A stretch of 40,846 nt of DNA from Burkholderiaceae bacterium. GTDB taxonomy: Bacteria; Pseudomonadota; Gammaproteobacteria; Burkholderiales; Burkholderiaceae_D. The stretch lies in contig JARLJG010000035.1 in assembly GCA_031291325.1 (NCBI GenBank), forward strand, positions 1 to 40,846, given 5' to 3'. Every line of letters begins with the position of its first letter. Positions within the stretch are counted from its first letter, which is position 1. Made by a program: the position numbers and the translations under genes. This document shows, in pieces, positions 34,269 through 40,846 of the stretch. The notes below the pieces were generated by a model. It saw only the letters and a list, made by a program, of their open reading frames with translations, was not told the DNA's origin and did no database searches.

Positions 34269-34475
34269 ATGAACACCAAAACCATCATCCATGCGCGCTT
34301 TGCGCCCGACGGCAGCGTCGTCGATATCGGCGAGCGGCCAGACTGGGCCGATCCGCAGCAGTGGTTCAATGTATTGAGCTGCGCCACGGTCAATAGTTAT
34401 CAGTCATTGACCAACGGCCGCGGCGTGTTTCGCATCGCGCCGGAAGAACTGGCGGCGCTGAAGACGCGCCACTGA
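34269..34475 (+). CDS. Small nif-associated hypothetical protein
   Basis: The 68-residue protein reads IHARFAPDGSVVDIGERPDWADPQQWFNVLS then ATVNSYQSLTNGRGVFRIAPEELAAL. I do not recognise a named family. A strong AAGGAGA site and a 13-bp gap after the SIR2-like gene make it a real operon member. It is the last gene of the plus-strand nif run; a nested inverted repeat that may end transcription follows. Confidence 0.7.
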   Translation: MNTKTIIHARFAPDGSVVDIGERPDWADPQQWFNVLSCATVNSYQSLTNGRGVFRIAPEELAALKTRH

Positions 34476-34495
34476 CCGGAATGTTCTGCGGGGAA

Positions 34496-34665
34496 GGTGT
34501 GATTCAAACTGGTGGAAAATATCAACACAATGCGCAAAACCTCCGTCTTTCCCGCGAAAGCGGGAATCCATAAGCCGCTAGCCCGGACAGAGTCACTATA
34601 GATTCCCGCTTTCGCAGGAAAGACGGAGGGGGTAATGGATGTTTCCCCCAACTTTGAATCACACC
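34496..34665. repeat. Nested inverted repeat between convergent nif operons
   Basis: An outer pair, GGTGTGATTCAAA (34496-34508) with TTTGAATCACACC (34653-34665), encloses an inner REP-like pair. The inner pair is CCTCCGTCTTTCC at 34540-34552 with GGAAAGACGGAGG at 34617-34629, continuing into CGCGAAAGCGGGAATC and GATTCCCGCTTTCGC. REP units containing CCCGCGAAAGCGGGAATCCA are common in Burkholderiales. Located between two operon ends that face each other, it could stop transcription both ways. Confidence 0.85.
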
Positions 34666-34678
34666 CCTGCGGCGAAGT

Positions 34679-34915
34679 TTATTTGACCTTCCCCCGCAGC
34701 TCCGACTTTTTGTAGTTGCTGAAATGCCCCTCGCGCGCGGCCTGCGTGCGGGCGCGCGAAATCAAGCCGGCGATTTGGCCTTGCGGCGCCGGCGCCGATA
34801 CCTGCTTTTCCACATCGGCGCTGCCGCAAGCCGGGCACACCAACACGGTGGAAGACCGCACCAATTGCTCGTAACCGTGGCTGCAAGCCTTGCAACGAAA
34901 ATCGAAAATCGGCAT
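34679..34915 (-). CDS. FmdB-family zinc-ribbon protein
   Basis: The 78-residue protein has an N-terminal FmdB zinc ribbon, MPIFDFRCKACSHGYEQLV with CPACGSADV (four cysteines: two CxxC pairs), and a basic tail ending KKSELRGKVK. FmdB-type proteins are small regulators or structural partners; the family name comes from a methylotroph formamidase operon. It has an AAGGAGA site and lies 9 bp after the preceding operon gene. It is the last gene of the minus-strand operon. Function here is unknown. Confidence 0.85.
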   Translation of the reverse strand: MPIFDFRCKACSHGYEQLVRSSTVLVCPACGSADVEKQVSAPAPQGQIAGLISRARTQAAREGHFSNYKKSELRGKVK

Positions 34916-34924
34916 GTTTTCTCC

Positions 34925-35239
34925 TTACTCGATGCCTTCCAGGCGCGCCTTTTCGATGACCGCAAGACGCAGCCGCTCCATGACGGCCTTGGGGCTGGGG
35001 TCGAACTCGGTCTTCGCGCGAAAGATTGCCGCCTTGGCGGTGCCGGCCTCGTACAAGGTGAGCGGCAAGCGTCCGGCCACGTGCGTGGCGTTCGGCACAG
35101 CTTTCAGGATGGCGGCGCGGTTCGGATGTTCGATCAATTCGATTAGCGTTTCCGCTTCCAGCTTGCCATCGAGATAAATCGCCGTGCCGATTACTTCGAC
35201 CTTGAGTCCGCCTTCGGTGGTTTTGATATAGGTAGTCAT
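34925..35239 (-). CDS. Hypothetical protein of the NifA-linked minus-strand operon
   Basis: The 104-residue protein starts MTTYIKTTEGGLKVEVIGTAIYLDGKLEAETLIELIEHPN and continues with a helical C-terminal half (AIFRAKTEFDPSPKAVMERL). I do not recognise the family. The start has GGAAG at a good distance; the longer in-frame reading to 35455 was rejected because it runs through the end of the preceding gene with no ribosome site. It is followed closely by the FmdB-like gene. Confidence 0.7.
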   Translation of the reverse strand: MTTYIKTTEGGLKVEVIGTAIYLDGKLEAETLIELIEHPNRAAILKAVPNATHVAGRLPLTLYEAGTAKAAIFRAKTEFDPSPKAVMERLRLAVIEKARLEGIE

Positions 35240-35300
35240 GATTCGCTTCCTTCCTGCATGCATGGTTTGGTGAAATAGCGCGCGGCCTGGCCTGCCGGCA

Positions 35301-35654
35301 TCACAGCGTGAACGCAAACAATTCCGGCTGGTTCCTGCGATAAACCTGCAACCACAATAGCGTGGCCGGCACCAGCGAGCGCACCGTAAACCACAGGAAT
35401 TCGTCGGCGCCCGCCCCGGTTTGACCCAGTTCATGCGCGACCTTGCTCCAGGCATCCCATTCCAGTTCCGGCAACAGCGAGCGTGCTTCGGCGGGAACGC
35501 CGCCGACCGCCGCCGCCAAAATCAGCAATTGGCGTCGTGCCTCGGCACGCGTCAGGCGCGAATTGAGGAACTCGGCTTGCTCGACTTCTTCCGTCAAAAT
35601 CATCACCGCCGTGCCGGCTTCTTCCACGATTGCGAACAACGCGCTGTTTAACAT
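35301..35654 (-). CDS. Hypothetical helical protein of the NifA-linked operon
   Basis: The 117-residue protein is rich in Ala, Leu and Glu, predicted helical: MLNSALFAIVEEAGTAVMIL, SRLTRAEARRQLLILAAAVG, then DEFLWFTVRSLVPATLLWLQVY. The start was placed at the second ATG (35654), since the AGGGGG site directly abuts the first ATG (35660) but is six bases from the second. No family recognised. Spacing to its neighbours is 25 and 61 bp, a little looser than elsewhere in the operon. Confidence 0.65.
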   Translation of the reverse strand: MLNSALFAIVEEAGTAVMILTEEVEQAEFLNSRLTRAEARRQLLILAAAVGGVPAEARSLLPELEWDAWSKVAHELGQTGAGADEFLWFTVRSLVPATLLWLQVYRRNQPELFAFTL

Positions 35655-35679
35655 TGGCATCCCCCTTAGGCGCTAAAGC

Positions 35680-36159
35680 CTACAATCCCTCCACAATCTC
35701 CAGCGCAACCAACTGTTCGCGCAGTGCTTCGCGCGCCCAATAGCCATCGACGCCGTCGAATATCGGATCGTTGTCGATCGCATCGGTCGCTTCCGCATCG
35801 TTCCAGTAAACCCGGCATGCTTTCAAGCGCTTGGCCAGCGCGCCGGCGCAGGCTGCCGCTTCGCTGACGGCAATCGGCTGAAACACGCCTGCGCCGAAAA
35901 GATAGTCGGCGCGATACAACACGGTGTCCCAGCCGTAGCGATCGGCCAGCGCGCACATTGCCGGAAATTTGTCCCGCACATCCGCCGTTTCCGGCGTAGC
36001 GTCGACCGAATCCAACAATTCGCGCGCGCTGGCGACATCGTATATCTCGTAGTCCCGCAGCTTATCGCCGGCGTAGATCTTGCGCACAAAATCCTGCTGC
36101 CCAAACGTAAACCAGGCGCTGGCCCTTCCTTGTTGCGGAAATTCGACTACGTAGATCAT
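35680..36159 (-). CDS. Hypothetical protein of the NifA-linked operon
   Basis: The 159-residue soluble protein starts MIYVVEFPQQGRASAWFTFGQQDFVRKI, with later segments ALADRYGWDTVLYRADYLFGAG and KACRVYWNDAEATDAIDNDPIFDG. It has an acidic middle and two cysteines near the C-terminal half. I do not recognise a characterised family. It starts 9 bp after the ArsC-like stop, with only a weak ribosome site. The conserved-looking composition and tight packing support a real gene. Confidence 0.68.
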   Translation of the reverse strand: MIYVVEFPQQGRASAWFTFGQQDFVRKIYAGDKLRDYEIYDVASARELLDSVDATPETADVRDKFPAMCALADRYGWDTVLYRADYLFGAGVFQPIAVSEAAACAGALAKRLKACRVYWNDAEATDAIDNDPIFDGVDGYWAREALREQLVALEIVEGL

Positions 36160-36168
36160 ATTGGGCTT

Positions 36169-36612
36169 TCACGAAATATCTTCATGGCAATGCGATTCGC
36201 GCCCCACGTGCAAACATGCCTCGGCGTCCGCGCCCTCCAGCTTTTGGATCGTGGCGGGAGTCAAACCGATCCACGCATCGATGGCCGCCGGGTCGAAGCC
36301 GCAAATGCAACTGTCGAAAATTTCCATCAAGGGCCGGCGTATCAACAAAGGCTCCGCCAGCATCAGCGCCAGCGCGCCCGCTTCGTCGTATTCGTGCGGC
36401 TGCACCTCGCCCGACTTGATGCGCGGCGCCGCGCGGTTGAACCACTCCGCCACCGGCAAGTTGCCGAAAAATGGCCGCAGCCGCGCTTCGGTCCATTTTT
36501 CGGTCAGCAAGTTGCGGCCGATCACGGTATGTCCAGCCGCCGCCAGCCACAGCTTCTGGCGCGCGTTGTTGCCGCAGCCGGGCTTTTCGTAAAAAATGAC
36601 CGTGGTTGGCAT
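36169..36612 (-). CDS. ArsC/Spx-like nitrogenase-associated protein
   Basis: The 147-residue thioredoxin-fold protein of the ArsC/Spx type matches the nitrogenase-associated group I remember from nif clusters. The active-site strand reads VIFYEKPGCGNNARQKLWLAAAGH, with a single Cys13 followed by GNN, so it lacks the second cysteine of redox-active Spx. RRPLMEIFDSCICGFD is the typical late motif with the cis-proline region. The name only reflects fold; arsenate reduction is not expected. It starts 4 bp after the preceding stop and ends 9 bp before the next start. Confidence 0.83.
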   Translation of the reverse strand: MPTTVIFYEKPGCGNNARQKLWLAAAGHTVIGRNLLTEKWTEARLRPFFGNLPVAEWFNRAAPRIKSGEVQPHEYDEAGALALMLAEPLLIRRPLMEIFDSCICGFDPAAIDAWIGLTPATIQKLEGADAEACLHVGRESHCHEDIS

Positions 36613-36616
36613 GCTA

Positions 36617-37204
36617 CTAGACCGGACGATTTTCCCGGATCTTGATCGGGCCCATCACCGCCAAGCCTTGCTCGAAACTGATTTCTTCGAATTTCCCATC
36701 GAAGCGCGCCGCAGCGTCGGCGATGGCCAGCACCTTGGCGGCGGTGTCGAGCTTCTTGAGATCGCTGCGTTCGATACGGAACAGGTCCAGCAACTCGTTG
36801 TAGACGGTCGATTCGTCCAGCGGCAACACGTAGAAGGTTGCGCCGCCGTATGGAATCCGGTAGCGGGTCGAAATGTCGAGATTGCAAGCAAAGAAGAAAT
36901 ACTTGCCGTCGGCAGACAATTTGTCGCCCAGCACTTCGCACAATAATTTCAGATGTTCCAGCGACGGCGCCATGCCGGTCAGGAACGGGATGGTCGTCGC
37001 GCCGGCGTCGGCCACCGTCATCACCTGATCGAGCTTGATCTCGGGCGGACGCTTTTCATCGGCCAGCGAAGCCTGGAATTTGAGCGCGATTTCGCCACGG
37101 AAGGCGAAGCGGCCGGGGCGCGCGGTTGCGCCTTTGAATACCGGGCTTAACAGACGCCCTTCTGCTTCGATTTCGGCCAGGGGGGTTGCAGCGATGGAAG
37201 TCAT
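36617..37204 (-). CDS. Nif-associated hypothetical protein
   Basis: The 195-residue soluble protein contains LAEIEAEGRLLSPVFKGATARPGRFAFRGEIALKFQASL, VADAGATTIPFLTGMAPSLEHLKLL, KYFFFACNLDISTRYRIPYGGATFYVLPLDE and FEEISFEQGLAVMGPIKI. I do not recognise a characterised family. An AAGGAG site 7 bases before ATG 37204 excludes the longer in-frame extension. It lies directly between the haemoglobin and ArsC-like genes. Confidence 0.72.
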   Translation of the reverse strand: MTSIAATPLAEIEAEGRLLSPVFKGATARPGRFAFRGEIALKFQASLADEKRPPEIKLDQVMTVADAGATTIPFLTGMAPSLEHLKLLCEVLGDKLSADGKYFFFACNLDISTRYRIPYGGATFYVLPLDESTVYNELLDLFRIERSDLKKLDTAAKVLAIADAAARFDGKFEEISFEQGLAVMGPIKIRENRPV

Positions 37205-37214
37205 GACTTGCTCC

Positions 37215-37643
37215 TTATTGATTGCAAAGAAAATCGGCGGTTTTAAAAAAAGCTGCTTCCAGTTGCGCGCGCAGCGCGGCGTCTTCGACGACGTCGGCCA
37301 ACGCTTGCCGCATGCACGCCATCCAGGCGTCGCGCGCGGCGGTATCGATGGCGAAAGCCATGTGGTCGCGCCGCAAACGCGGCGGCCCGCGCCGTTCGGC
37401 ATACAGGGGCGGGCCGCCCAGCCATCCGGAAAGAAACATGAACAAGTGTTCCTTCGAGCGCGTCAAGTCGGCCGGGTGCATCGCGCGTATCGTTTGCGCC
37501 TGCGGCAATTGATCCATCAGCGCATAAAAGCGCTCAACCAGACGCTGCACCCCCGCCGCGCCGCCCAGCAGGCTGTAATGCGGATTGGCGGGCGGCGCGG
37601 CAAGCGGAAGCGAGCGGGAATTCGTCATGGCGTCAGCGCTCAC
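37215..37643 (-). CDS. Group II truncated haemoglobin
   Basis: The 142-residue (from GTG) 2/2 globin has the core HYSLLGGAAGVQRLVERFYALMDQLP, with a B10-type Tyr40. The segment RSKEHLFMFLSGWLGGPPLYAER leads into RLRRDHMAFAID, where His94 is the expected proximal haem ligand, and DAWMACMRQAL closes the fold. Such proteins bind oxygen or detoxify NO and peroxide. The GTG start overlaps the receiver gene's stop by four bases (GTGA), suggesting coupling; an ATG at 37628 is the alternative. Control by NifA would make it an oxygen or NO protector of nitrogenase, which is inferred. Confidence 0.85.
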   Translation of the reverse strand: MSADAMTNSRSLPLAAPPANPHYSLLGGAAGVQRLVERFYALMDQLPQAQTIRAMHPADLTRSKEHLFMFLSGWLGGPPLYAERRGPPRLRRDHMAFAIDTAARDAWMACMRQALADVVEDAALRAQLEAAFFKTADFLCNQ

Positions 37644-38065
37644 ACCACCGCCACCGGAATCGAGAGCGCCGCGCGCCGGCCAAGCTGGGCGTCGACCTTG
37701 CGGCGCACTGTTTCAAGTTTCAGCGGGCGTGGCAGCGCCGCATTGGCGCCCAAGGCGATTGCCTCTTTGACGATGGCTTCGTCAACCGAATCGCAGACGA
37801 TCAAAATTTTCAAGCCGCCATGCTGCGCCTTCAAGCGCGATATTGCGCTCAACCCCTCTTCCGCAATGGTGCCGGCACCCAGCAACACCAGTTGCGGCGG
37901 CCAGTCGCGGCCTTTGATCAAGGCGCTGGCCACGTCCGGCAGCACATGGGTTTCGCATTCGTCGGCCAACATGAATTGCAGCGCCATGCTGCTGACCTCG
38001 TCGCTATCGATGACGAAGACGCGCTTGTTTTCGACGGCACGCTGACTGTCTACACCTATTTGCAT
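37640..38065 (-). CDS. Degenerate receiver-domain protein, first gene of the operon
   Basis: The 141-residue stand-alone CheY-like receiver has the first strand RVFVIDSDEVSSMALQFML with acidic residues Asp20 and Asp22. The strand that should end in the phosphorylated aspartate reads PQLVLLGAGT, with Gly63 in its place, and the conserved lysine of the last loop reads ALPRPLK, with Arg113. It has no output domain. It is thus a pseudo-receiver that probably acts by protein binding without phosphorylation. AGGAG precedes the start. It heads an eight-gene operon behind a sigma-54 promoter and is divergent from nifH. Confidence 0.8.
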   Translation of the reverse strand: MQIGVDSQRAVENKRVFVIDSDEVSSMALQFMLADECETHVLPDVASALIKGRDWPPQLVLLGAGTIAEEGLSAISRLKAQHGGLKILIVCDSVDEAIVKEAIALGANAALPRPLKLETVRRKVDAQLGRRAALSIPVAVV

Positions 38066-38142
38066 GTCGGCTCCTGTTCGCCAATAAATTATCCTGCTCC
38101 TGGCTTTGCCTGCCTGCCAAAAGCGTTCTATTGAAGGTACAT

Positions 38143-38158
38143 AGCAAACTTCGTTCCC
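38143..38158 (-). promoter_or_regulatory. Sigma-54 promoter of the minus-strand operon
   Basis: On the minus strand 38158 to 38143 reads GGGAACGAAGTTTGCT, keeping GG-N10-GC and the full TTGCT block of the -12 element; the -24 block differs at two positions from TGGCACG. Transcription would start near 38131, 66 bases before the receiver gene. Confidence 0.7.
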
Positions 38159-38270
38159 GCTGCGTCATTCAACACTACAACAAGGCAACAACGTGAAAGC
38201 TGTAGAGTGAGGAGCATCCTTTTGCTGCGCCGACGCGCACGCGTTGCCAGCCGCCGCGAGCGGCTCGGCT

Positions 38271-38317
38271 TGTCTTGTTCCTTACAGTATCGAGTGTCGT
38301 TTGTGTGGTTTGTAACA
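38271..38317. promoter_or_regulatory. Pair of NifA upstream activator sequences shared by divergent promoters
   Basis: TGT-N10-ACA occurs twice: TGT-CTTGTTCCTT-ACA at 38271-38286 and TGT-GTGGTTTGTA-ACA at 38302-38317, with centres 31 bp (about three helical turns) apart. They are about 83-114 bp from the -24 box of nifH and about 113-144 bp from the -24 box of the minus-strand promoter, both in the working range for NifA. Confidence 0.9.
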
Positions 38318-38398
38318 TGCCAAGCGACGCCTCCCAGGAGGCACGAATTTGCCAAAATACCCCTACAAAATCAATGACTTACAAAACATCCTGCGTTG

Positions 38399-38414
38399 TG
38401 GCACGGCATTTGCA
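38399..38414 (+). promoter_or_regulatory. Sigma-54 promoter of nifHD
   Basis: TGGCACGGCATTTGCA is a perfect match to the -24/-12 consensus. Transcription should start near 38426, so the nifH mRNA has a leader of about 140 nt. Confidence 0.95.
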
Positions 38415-38556
38415 AAGAGGTAGTCGCACCGACGAAGTTTTGCCGAAAGCGCGACTTGAGACGAAGACCTATAAAAGTTTCGAAGCGGCGTCCAAACGGA
38501 TGCAAATAGACGACTGGTAATACTGCTTGGAACGAAACCTTCACTGACAATTTTAG

Positions 38557-39462
<906 letters not shown>

Positions 39463-39477
39463 GCAACAAGCAAAGCC

Positions 39478-39555
39478 GCGCGTGCCGGGCTGCCGCCTGA
39501 CACGCGCACTCTGAAATACCGAATTTGCGCCAGTCCGCGTCGAGTCCGAACGCGG
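39478..39555 (+). promoter_or_regulatory. Two mRNA hairpins between nifH and nifD
   Basis: GCGCGTG (39478-39484) pairs with CACGCGC (39501-39507), and CCGCGT (39535-39540) pairs with ACGCGG (39550-39555). Such structures after nifH are commonly thought to stabilise the abundant nifH message and lower nifD expression. Confidence 0.6.
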
Positions 39556-39595
39556 CAAGAGCGAAACAGTTTCGCCATTTTTTTTGGGAGGGCCC

Positions 39596-40846
39596 ATGAG
39601 CCTCACAGTTGAAGAAACCACTGCACGCAACAAGGAATTGATCGACGAGGTCCTGAAGGCCTATCCGGAAAAAACCGCCAAGCGGCGTGCCAAGCACTTG
39701 ACCACCCAGGAGGAGGGCAAGTCCGATTGCAACGTCAAGTCCAACATCAAGTCGATCCCCGGCGTGATGACCATTCGCGGCTGCGCTTACGCCGGCTCGA
39801 AGGGCGTGGTCTGGGGTCCGATCAAGGACATGATCCATATCAGCCACGGCCCGGTCGGCTGCGGCCAATACTCGTGGGCGTCGCGCCGCAACTATTACGT
39901 CGGCACGACCGGCATCGATGCGTTCGGCACCATGCAATTCACGTCCGACTTCCAGGAAAAAGACATCGTCTTCGGCGGTGACAAGAAGCTGGAAAAGGTA
40001 ATGGACGAAATCCAGGTCCTGTTCCCGCTCAACAAAGGCATCTCGGTGCAGTCGGAATGCCCGATCGGCCTGATCGGCGACGACATCGAGGCAGTCTCGA
40101 AAAAGAAATCCAAGGAATTCAACAACCATACGATCGTGCCGGTGCGCTGCGAAGGCTTTCGCGGCGTCTCGCAATCGCTCGGACACCATATCGCCAACGA
40201 TGCGATCAAGGAATGGGTGTTCGACAAGATGGACCCGAACAAGAATCATTTCGAGGCAACACCGTACGACATCGCCATCATCGGCGACTACAACATCGGC
40301 GGCGACGCCTGGGCTTCGCGCATCCTGCTCGAAGAAATGGGTTTGCGCGTGATCGCCCAATGGTCCGGCGACGGTTCGATTGCCGAATTGGAAAATACGC
40401 CGAAGGCCAAGCTCAACGTGTTGCACTGCTACCGTTCGATGAACTACATTTCGCGCCAGATGGAAGAGAAGTATGGCATTCCCTGGGTCGAATACAACTT
40501 CTTCGGCCCGTCCAAGATCGAAGCCTCGCTGCGCGAAATCGCCAGCCACTTCGACGACAAGATCAAGGAAGGCGCAGAGCGCGTGATCGCCAAGTACAAA
40601 GCCTTGACCGACGCAGTCATCGCCAAGTACCGCCCCCGCCTGGACGGCAAGAAGGTGATGCTGTTCGTCGGCGGCCTGCGCCCGCGTCACGTCATCGGCG
40701 CTTACGAAGATCTGGGCATGGAAGTGGTCGGCACCGGCTATGAATTCGGCCACAACGACGATTATCAGCGCACCACCCATTACATCAAGGATGGCACGCT
40801 GATCTATGACGATGTCACCGGCTATGAGTTCGAGAAGTTCGTGGAA
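39596..40846 (+). CDS. nifD: Nitrogenase MoFe protein alpha chain NifD (3' truncated by window)
   Basis: The alpha subunit of dinitrogenase carries FeMo-co and half of the P-cluster. 417 codons are present and the gene leaves the window in frame; about 60-70 residues are missing by family length. P-cluster ligands are visible as Cys63 ([10 protein letters not shown]), Cys89 ([10 protein letters not shown]) and Cys155 ([11 protein letters not shown]). The FeMo-co cysteine lies in [11 protein letters not shown], and the [23 protein letters not shown] segment is normal. The start [15 protein letters not shown] has a GGGAGGG site and lies 133 bp after nifH. Confidence 0.98.
   Translation, partial: MSLTVEETTARNKELIDEVLKAYPEKTAKRRAKHLTTQEEGKSDCNVKSNIKSIPGVMTIRGCAYAGSKGVVWGPIKDMIHISHGPVGCGQYSWASRRNYYVGTTGIDAFGTMQFTSDFQEKDIVFGGDKKLEKVMDEIQVLFPLNKGISVQSECPIGLIGDDIEAVSKKKSKEFNNHTIVPVRCEGFRGVSQSLGHHIANDAIKEWVFDKMDPNKNHFEATPYDIAIIGDYNIGGDAWASRILLEEMGLRVIAQWSGDGSIAELENTPKAKLNVLHCYRSMNYISRQMEEKYGIPWVEYNFFGPSKIEASLREIASHFDDKIKEGAERVIAKYKALTDAVIAKYRPRLDGKKVMLFVGGLRPRHVIGAYEDLGMEVVGTGYEFGHNDDYQRTTHYIKDGTLIYDDVTGYEFEKFVE

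Noticed and set aside
36169-36612. Arsenate reductase
   Set aside because: The single-cysteine GCGNN site and nif context fit the nitrogenase-associated group, and there are no ars genes nearby.

Overview
The window comes from a GC-rich, nitrogen-fixing betaproteobacterium, most likely a Herbaspirillum-like member of the Oxalobacteraceae/Burkholderiales. This rests on the porin-glnK-amtB operon next to glnA, a 542-residue NifA with the four-cysteine oxygen-sensing spacing known from Herbaspirillum seropedicae, and the nif gene content. Family names come from reading the proteins; no database search was run.

Layout. (1) 1-3.4 kb, minus strand: the 5' end of glnA, then amtB, glnK and a TorF-type porin gene, transcribed leftwards from a candidate sigma-54 promoter with an NtrC-like site. 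(2) 3.6-8.7 kb: a small membrane protein, a 4-hydroxybutyrate-type CoA-transferase, a beta-CASP metallo-beta-lactamase and a LOG-family protein, with the decayed 5' end of a phosphoketolase gene between them. (3) 8.9-19.5 kb, plus strand: a phenylacetate pathway, paaX-iclR then paaN-paaG-paaI-paaK-[paaJ remnant]-paaABCDE. The thiolase gene paaJ survives only as its first dozen codons, and paaF and paaH are absent here. (4) 19.7-24.3 kb: an hflK-hflC pair, a divergent NRAMP-like transporter and a TerC protein with an extra C-terminal domain. (5) 24.4-40.8 kb: the nif region.

The nif region has four parts. nifA has a consensus sigma-54 promoter and a partly duplicated leader. A fifteen-gene plus-strand run (nifB, ferredoxin, IscA-like, TPR-like, LRV Fe-S protein, two nifZ, DUF3024-like, nifT, a small nif-associated protein, DegT-like, 2Fe-2S ferredoxin, SIR2-like, small ORF) starts behind two NifA sites and a sigma-54 promoter, and is interrupted by a 120-bp palindromic element. 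An eight-gene minus-strand operon converges on it (degenerate receiver, truncated haemoglobin, unknown, ArsC-like, three unknowns, FmdB zinc ribbon). nifH and a 3'-truncated nifD run rightwards. The 500-bp gap between the receiver gene and nifH holds two TGT-N10-ACA NifA sites with a sigma-54 promoter facing each way, so the poorly known minus-strand operon is probably switched on together with nitrogenase.

Working together: GlnK/AmtB sense and import ammonium; NifA (sensitive to oxygen, and to nitrogen through PII) turns on nifB, nifHD and the divergent operon; NifB, the ferredoxins and the IscA-like protein build cofactors; and the accessory proteins plausibly protect or tune nitrogenase. 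The paa genes are a separate aromatic-acid pathway feeding the TCA cycle.
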